Positions 43,604-46,909 of a stretch of DNA of 46,909 nt are shown here, one piece after another. Where the stretch lies: positions 1 to 46,909 of the forward strand of contig JAIXUS010000053.1 of the NCBI GenBank assembly GCA_027483445.1, written 5' to 3'. The stretch comes from Bacteroidota bacterium (lineage in GTDB: Bacteria; Bacteroidota; Bacteroidia; M30B66). A program made the position numbers and the translations under genes. The notes under the pieces are model-generated. The model saw only the letters and a program-made list of their open reading frames with translations. It was not told where the DNA came from and did not search any database. Positions within the stretch are counted from its first letter, which is position 1, and each line of letters opens with the position of its first letter.

Positions 43604-43857
43604 AAATACGCGCTTGGATTATTCTAAATAGGGCCTACTGAAAAACACGCAATGGTTTTATTTATAGCAGCTTAGCCCCTATTTGAATGAGGCTTAATGC
43701 AAAAGTTTTTAATTTGGCTTTTAAAAATCCATGCACTCCTGAATTCATGACATTCAATTTTTTATGAGCGAGAAATGCGAATGTTTTTGAAGGATTTAAG
43801 GGAGTATGAGAGTTAGCGGTAACTTTTCACTTCGTCACGTGAAACGGATATATTCTG
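43604..43857. other. AT-rich convergent gap
   Basis: These 254 bases separate the LTA-synthase-like gene and the nucleotidyltransferase gene. They are AT-rich and hold no gene. A weak hairpin TTTCAC / GTGAAA (43825-43844) lies 14 bases from the nucleotidyltransferase stop and might slow transcription; it lacks a clear T-run. Confidence 0.4.
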
Positions 43858-44544
43858 TTAGTTTCCTGAAATAAAATTCTTAATTGATTCTATGATTACA
43901 TGAGTAGCTGGAGGAGATACACGCGCCACATGGCTATCTATCCATTCATCCAAATACTTATTTTCTGACAATTCTTTAAATTCATTTTTTAAATACGTGC
44001 AAATATCGCCTTCAAGTTCTTTTATTTCTTGCCAGATGCTATCTCTGTTTTCTAAAATAAAAATGATGTCTTCAAAATCTTGACTTGTTCTTCCGTCATT
44101 TTTACCTCGTGCTTTAAATGCTTCAAATTTAGTTGCTATAAAGTAAGGCGCGCCAAGGATTTTTACTGAACAATGCTCATCAATCTTATAGTCTACAGAA
44201 TTTTCAAATCCTTCCTGATACCACCTATTTGAAAACCCAATTGATGGGTCATTTGTGGGCATAATATCAACGACAATACCGTGAATTTTATATCTGCAAA
44301 CTATACTTGAGTCTATATCATTTGAAAACCCAATTTTCCTCAGCTTTTCTTCTAATTCAGCTCTTTCTCTATAATTAAGAATTTCAATGATCACATCTAT
44401 ATCATCTGTTGGTCGTATTTCTATAACAGGACGATTTGCATATAAAGAAACTGTTGCTCCGCCGATAAAAACAACTTTCTCTTTTAGAGAATCTAACACA
44501 TTTGCAACTGCCTTTATCCTTAAGATATTAATGTGGTGATTCAT
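43858..44544 (-). CDS. AbiEii-like nucleotidyltransferase, candidate toxin
   Basis: This 228-residue protein belongs to the polymerase-beta nucleotidyltransferase superfamily and resembles AbiEii/type IV toxins. It has FIGGATVSLY (about 26-35), RPTDDIDVIIE (about 43-53) with the paired metal-binding Asp residues, VVDIMPT (about 90-96) with the third Asp, and the downstream TKFEAFKARGKNDGRTSQDFEDI (about 137-159), the Lys and Asp elements of the family. All catalytic positions are present, so it should be active. It overlaps the upstream winged-helix gene by 17 bases. Composition is clearly AT-richer than the flanks, suggesting transfer. The alternative is a housekeeping nucleotidyltransferase. 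Confidence 0.85.
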   Translation of the reverse strand: MNHHINILRIKAVANVLDSLKEKVVFIGGATVSLYANRPVIEIRPTDDIDVIIEILNYRERAELEEKLRKIGFSNDIDSSIVCRYKIHGIVVDIMPTNDPSIGFSNRWYQEGFENSVDYKIDEHCSVKILGAPYFIATKFEAFKARGKNDGRTSQDFEDIIFILENRDSIWQEIKELEGDICTYLKNEFKELSENKYLDEWIDSHVARVSPPATHVIIESIKNFISGN

Positions 44545-45055
44545 TGATAATAATTGCTTGAAGTTCTTCCATCGCGTAATTAACCTCTCTCACTTTTCCA
44601 ACTCTAATTACATCTACCAATGAAAGTAATTTATAATAAGTTTCATCTTCTAGAACACCTTCTGTTTGTTTGGGGTAAAACGGTTCTATGATTAGCCCTA
44701 GAGAAGTGCCCTTACTATCTGGCCAAACATAATTTAAATCGCTGATAAATACGCTCTTCATGGAAGGATGAGAGTGTGCAGTAGGGATTCCACGAGCCAT
44801 TGATCCAGGTTGCTGAGGAAATACGTACCGTATACCAAATTTCAAAAAATCCAGAAGGTTATGACGGTTGATTTTCTTCTTATTGTAATCGATCAAATTT
44901 GCCAGTTTACTCCTATTCAGAGACTCGGAGATTTCGGAAATACTTATTTTTAAAGATGCAGAAAGTCCCGACAATTGCCATGGCTTTTCATCTAAAGCTA
45001 TTATTTTCAGCAGAATTGGTATGTCCTGAGGACGCATTCCGTTGTGCTTTCTCAT
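44528..45055 (-). CDS. Winged-helix regulator, candidate antitoxin
   Basis: This 175-residue protein has an N-terminal winged helix (about 7-68: PQDIPILLKIIALDEKPWQL, LSASLKISISEISESLNRSKLANLI), MarR-like in pattern. A second domain follows with the motif FPQQPGSMARGIPTAHS (about 98-114) and YVWPDSKGTSLG, then LLSLVDVIRVGKVREVNYAMEEL near the end. The second domain is not a known antitoxin domain to me. ATG 45055 lies 4 bases after a TAAGTTTG box; ATG 45037 (MRPQDIP) is a possible internal start. It is encoded first in a two-gene unit with the nucleotidyltransferase, and its promoter overlaps a strong inverted repeat, so it is probably the autorepressor. Confidence 0.85.
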   Translation of the reverse strand: MRKHNGMRPQDIPILLKIIALDEKPWQLSGLSASLKISISEISESLNRSKLANLIDYNKKKINRHNLLDFLKFGIRYVFPQQPGSMARGIPTAHSHPSMKSVFISDLNYVWPDSKGTSLGLIIEPFYPKQTEGVLEDETYYKLLSLVDVIRVGKVREVNYAMEELQAIIINESPH

Positions 45056-45059
45056 AACG

Positions 45060-45090
45060 CAAACTTAAAACATATTTCTCGTTTCGCAAA
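45060..45090 (-). promoter_or_regulatory. Promoter of the winged-helix/nucleotidyltransferase operon
   Basis: On the minus strand: TTTG (45090-45087), 19 bases, then TAAGTTTG (45067-45060), then 4 bases to the ATG. Both elements match the Bacteroidota consensus exactly with canonical spacing. Transcripts should be leaderless or nearly so. Confidence 0.8.
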
Positions 45091-45106
45091 TCGCGAAATG
45101 AGAAAT
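45074..45106. promoter_or_regulatory. Probable operator: 14+5+14 inverted repeat over the -33 element
   Basis: ATTTCTCGTTTCGC (45074-45087), AAATC, then GCGAAATGAGAAAT (45093-45106). The arms pair at 13 of 14 positions. The -33 TTTG lies across the centre, so a bound dimer would block the polymerase. The adjacent winged-helix protein is the obvious candidate ligand. Confidence 0.8.
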
Positions 45107-45306
45107 AGGCGGATATACAGAAAAAACTCTCCGCTAATAGGTTTTTAAACAAACAATAAAAACAAAGCTAACTCGGGTAAACACGAATCATGCTGAACTA
45201 CAAACCGAAGCATAGTTGTTCACTAGAACCATATTTTTACCACTTCAAATGCTATTGTATGCCCAACAATAGACTCCATGAAGATGCTTCAATTTTTGGG
45301 TAAGCC

Positions 45307-45897
45307 CTAAGGAGCCTTTGTTTCGAGCCTTGAGGTAATTTCCGGGTCGAGCGGAGAAACCGTAGGACCATAAACTGCTTCGAGTTCCCCTTTTTCGTTG
45401 AGCAGGAATTTGCTGAAGTTCCACACCGGAGCTTTATCGTTCCACCCATTTTGTTGGGGGTCGCTCAACCAGCGAAAAACCGGATGTTGGTCCTTGCCTA
45501 CTACCACAACACTCTTCTGCGACAATGGAAACTTAACGCCAAAGTTTAGGGTACAAAACTGATTGATTTCAGCATCGTTGCCTTTTTCCTGTTCTTTAAA
45601 GTCGTTGGATGGCACTCCGATAATATTGAGCTTAGGGCCGAAGCGATCGGCGAGTTGCTGGAGTTGCTCGTATTGAGCAGTGAAGCCGCAATTAGAGGCC
45701 GTATTTACGATGAGTGTTTTCGTTCCGCGGAGTTCGCCAAGGCTGAGGGGCTGCCCATTGTTAAGTTGGAATTGTAAGGTCTCCGGAGCTGGTATGGCAG
45801 TGGTCTTAGCGGTATTGATGAAACCAAAACTTCCCTTTTGGGAGAGCTTCATGATTACCGGGTAGATGGCTTTGGTAAGTCGTTGGCGAAGATTCAT
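45307..45897 (-). CDS. Glutathione peroxidase family protein
   Basis: This 196-residue protein is a thiol peroxidase of the glutathione peroxidase family that reduces peroxides, probably with thioredoxin as donor. The peroxidatic residue is Cys in NTASNCGFTAQY (about 70); the Gln of the catalytic set lies in NDFKEQEKG (about 105), and Trp/Asn in APVWNFSKFLL (about 163). A second Cys in NQFCTLNF (about 120) could form the resolving disulfide. The N-terminal 25 residues are basic and hydrophobic (AIYPVIMKLSQKG), without a clear signal peptide. It stands alone downstream of a small Cys-rich gene on the same strand. Confidence 0.9.
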   Translation of the reverse strand: MNLRQRLTKAIYPVIMKLSQKGSFGFINTAKTTAIPAPETLQFQLNNGQPLSLGELRGTKTLIVNTASNCGFTAQYEQLQQLADRFGPKLNIIGVPSNDFKEQEKGNDAEINQFCTLNFGVKFPLSQKSVVVVGKDQHPVFRWLSDPQQNGWNDKAPVWNFSKFLLNEKGELEAVYGPTVSPLDPEITSRLETKAP

Positions 45898-45927
45898 GTG
45901 CGGTAAACAGCGCGGGCAGGTGAATGT

Positions 45928-46098
45928 TTAGCGCGGACAGGACTTGCAGCGCTTACCCCGTTTGTATTTCTTACAACATTTCTTCCGCTTTTCACGAAAA
46001 TCAGATTCCTGCAAACAGCTGCACACCCCACGGCTGCATAAAAACCCAGGCAGTGCAGTACTGCTCTCAGGATCAGATACGAAGCGCTCCATTTCCAT
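45928..46098 (-). CDS. Small Cys/Lys-rich protein (56 residues)
   Basis: I do not know its function. The frame runs from ATG 46098 (MEMERFVSDPESS) to TAA 45928-45930. The first half is mixed, with CSRGVCSC; the C-terminus is a dense basic and cysteine-rich tail, KRKKCCKKYKRGKRCKSCPR, with four cysteines that could bind zinc. Coding is supported by an exact TACCTTTG -7 box 5 bases before the ATG and by a tail of a kind I associate with small Bacteroidota proteins. A longer frame at 45894-46106 overlaps it in another register but lacks such features. It lies 30 bases upstream of the peroxidase gene on the same strand. Confidence 0.65.
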   Translation of the reverse strand: MEMERFVSDPESSTALPGFLCSRGVCSCLQESDFREKRKKCCKKYKRGKRCKSCPR

Positions 46099-46103
46099 GC
46101 GGG

Positions 46104-46111
46104 CAAAGGTA
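46104..46111 (-). promoter_or_regulatory. -7 box of the small Cys-rich gene
   Basis: On the minus strand it reads TACCTTTG, an exact TAnnTTTG match, 5 bases before the ATG. No TTG is seen at the -33 position. Confidence 0.5.
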
Positions 46112-46482
46112 AAAAAGGAATTCTTATTTAGATTAAGTCTTAATTAAAAAATAAGGTCGGAGGGGAAAGTCTGGAAATGACCGAATACACCCATGTGCCA
46201 AGTATCGATATTGTCTCGGACTTACTGAAAATGCTAGAAATTCGGCAGGCGTAAGCCACAGAAACAAAGCAGATGCTGCGTTTGGGACTTTTTCAGTAAT
46301 CCCCAATTAGTCTTGAGATTTTCGAGTTTAGGTTTGTCGCATTGAATGGTAAAAAGTACATCGTATTTCGTAGCGGTCGTTTTGAGATTCTCAGGAAATT
46401 GTTGGTTGGTTGCGTGGATTGCTAATGGAAATACGTTTTACCTACCACACTGAATAACAAAGCAAAAAGATACAAACGGATT

Positions 46483-46820
46483 TGTCATTCCCTGAAATAG
46501 GTTGACCGTTTTAACAGCGCACACAGTTTCAATATTCCAAACTATTTATAGGAAAATCTCTGTTTTTTGGCACTTTTTGCATGACCAAAAAGTACCGCAA
46601 AAAGTCTAGGGAAATGCTAAGCTTCCCCGCGCCCTTCCAAACGACTAGAAAGACACTCAAACGGTCGCGTGGGATTTTGTGGTCTTTCTAAGCCGTTCGG
46701 AATTCCCGCCTGCGCATGGCGCGCAGCATTTCCCGGGGCCGGCGCGCAGCTTCCAGTTACATTTTGGAGGTATCGAATTATTCTGAAAGGTGTTATCGGG
46801 CAATTTGAATTCGCTGAATT
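46483..46820. repeat. Dispersed non-coding element, longer copy 2
   Basis: Starts TGTCATTCCCTGAAATAG and matches 33742-33951 on both sides of an extra internal stretch of about 130 bases (46627-46759). That stretch contains AGAAAGAC / GTCTTTCT as an inverted pair. The element also holds ACTTTTTGC and GCAAAAAGT flanking a short core. A 36-codon open frame (46581-46691), rich in Lys and Arg, reads through it; the shorter copy has that frame broken. No transposase is present. Confidence 0.65.
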
Positions 46821-46909
46821 AAAAATTCAGGGCTTAATAGACATTTTGGAGGTTTAAAAGTGCTCAAACCATTGCTGCATCTAGCTTTGTGGCAAATCAA
46901 AGGTTTTGA

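Larger units (their letters stand above)
46099..46909. other. Gene-free right end of the window
   Basis: Apart from the small gene's promoter and the dispersed element at 46483-46820, I see no gene here. About 46112-46482 holds nothing recognisable. The window ends in AT-rich sequence. Confidence 0.5.

Noticed and set aside
43825-43844. Hairpin after the nucleotidyltransferase as a terminator
   Set aside because: A 6-base stem with no T-run. It is too weak to call.
45931-45950. GGACTTGCAGCG resembling the GC-rich repeat core
   Set aside because: Only part of the core matches, and it lies in the reading frame of the small Cys-rich protein (RCKSCPR), which explains the sequence.
45894-46106. 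70-codon minus-strand frame overlapping the small Cys-rich gene
   Set aside because: Its start lies inside the -7 box at 46104-46111, and its composition is less protein-like than the 56-residue frame.
46669-46857. 62-codon plus-strand frame at the right end
   Set aside because: It crosses the dispersed element and its unrelated flank, so it is unlikely to be a gene.

Overview
The window is a chromosomal segment of a Bacteroidota bacterium, most likely from the Flavobacteriia or a close relative. The evidence is gene content and signals: secreted proteins with type IX secretion (T9SS) sorting domains of both kinds (a gliding-motility-associated type B domain and a short type A domain), a DUF4271-hemD pair, no Shine-Dalgarno pattern that I can recognise, and many copies of the Bacteroidota -7 promoter box TAnnTTTG. 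Most of it is housekeeping sequence of moderate GC. No rRNA, tRNA, CRISPR array, prophage or intact transposase was seen.

Layout. 0.1-5.1 kb: an unrecognised exported protein and a 1288-residue repeat-rich secreted protein. 5.2-6.8 kb: exonuclease VII (xseB, xseA). 6.9-17.3 kb: plus-strand genes for a secreted GH13 alpha-amylase, two amidohydrolase-like proteins, a coiled-coil membrane protein, a small unknown and sucA. 17.5-25.4 kb: minus-strand lepA, a DUF1801-like protein, and a dCMP deaminase / S41 protease / DsbD cluster. 25.5-27.5 kb: a TraB/GumN protein, an ECF sigma factor and its likely membrane partner. 27.8-36.2 kb: an unknown protein, a secreted choice-of-anchor-V-like protein, a radical SAM/SPASM protein, an MFS transporter with an overlapping lipase-like hydrolase, an endonuclease/exonuclease/phosphatase-fold protein, heme A synthase and a methyltransferase. 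36.2-43.6 kb: citrate synthase, then a tight six-gene operon (DUF4271, hemD, rnpA, yidD, S41 protease, LTA-synthase-like enzyme) behind one good promoter. 43.9-45.1 kb: an AT-rich two-gene module of a winged-helix protein and an AbiEii-like nucleotidyltransferase. 45.3-46.1 kb: glutathione peroxidase and a 56-residue Cys/Lys-rich protein. 46.1-46.9 kb: a gene-free tail with a dispersed repeat.

How the parts fit. sucA and gltA belong to the TCA cycle, ctaA and hemD to heme supply, DsbD and the S41 proteases to envelope protein maturation, and xseAB, lepA, rnpA and dCMP deaminase to core nucleic-acid and translation functions. The most distinctive accessory unit is the winged-helix/nucleotidyltransferase pair. 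Its promoter has a TTTG-N19-TAAGTTTG structure and the -33 TTTG overlaps the centre of a 14+5+14 inverted repeat, which is the arrangement expected of a self-repressing toxin-antitoxin operon. Non-coding sequence is also structured: heptamer tandem repeats next to stop codons, near-perfect hairpins, a pair of perfect 51-bp repeats, and a long dispersed element present twice. Many of these lie where genes converge.
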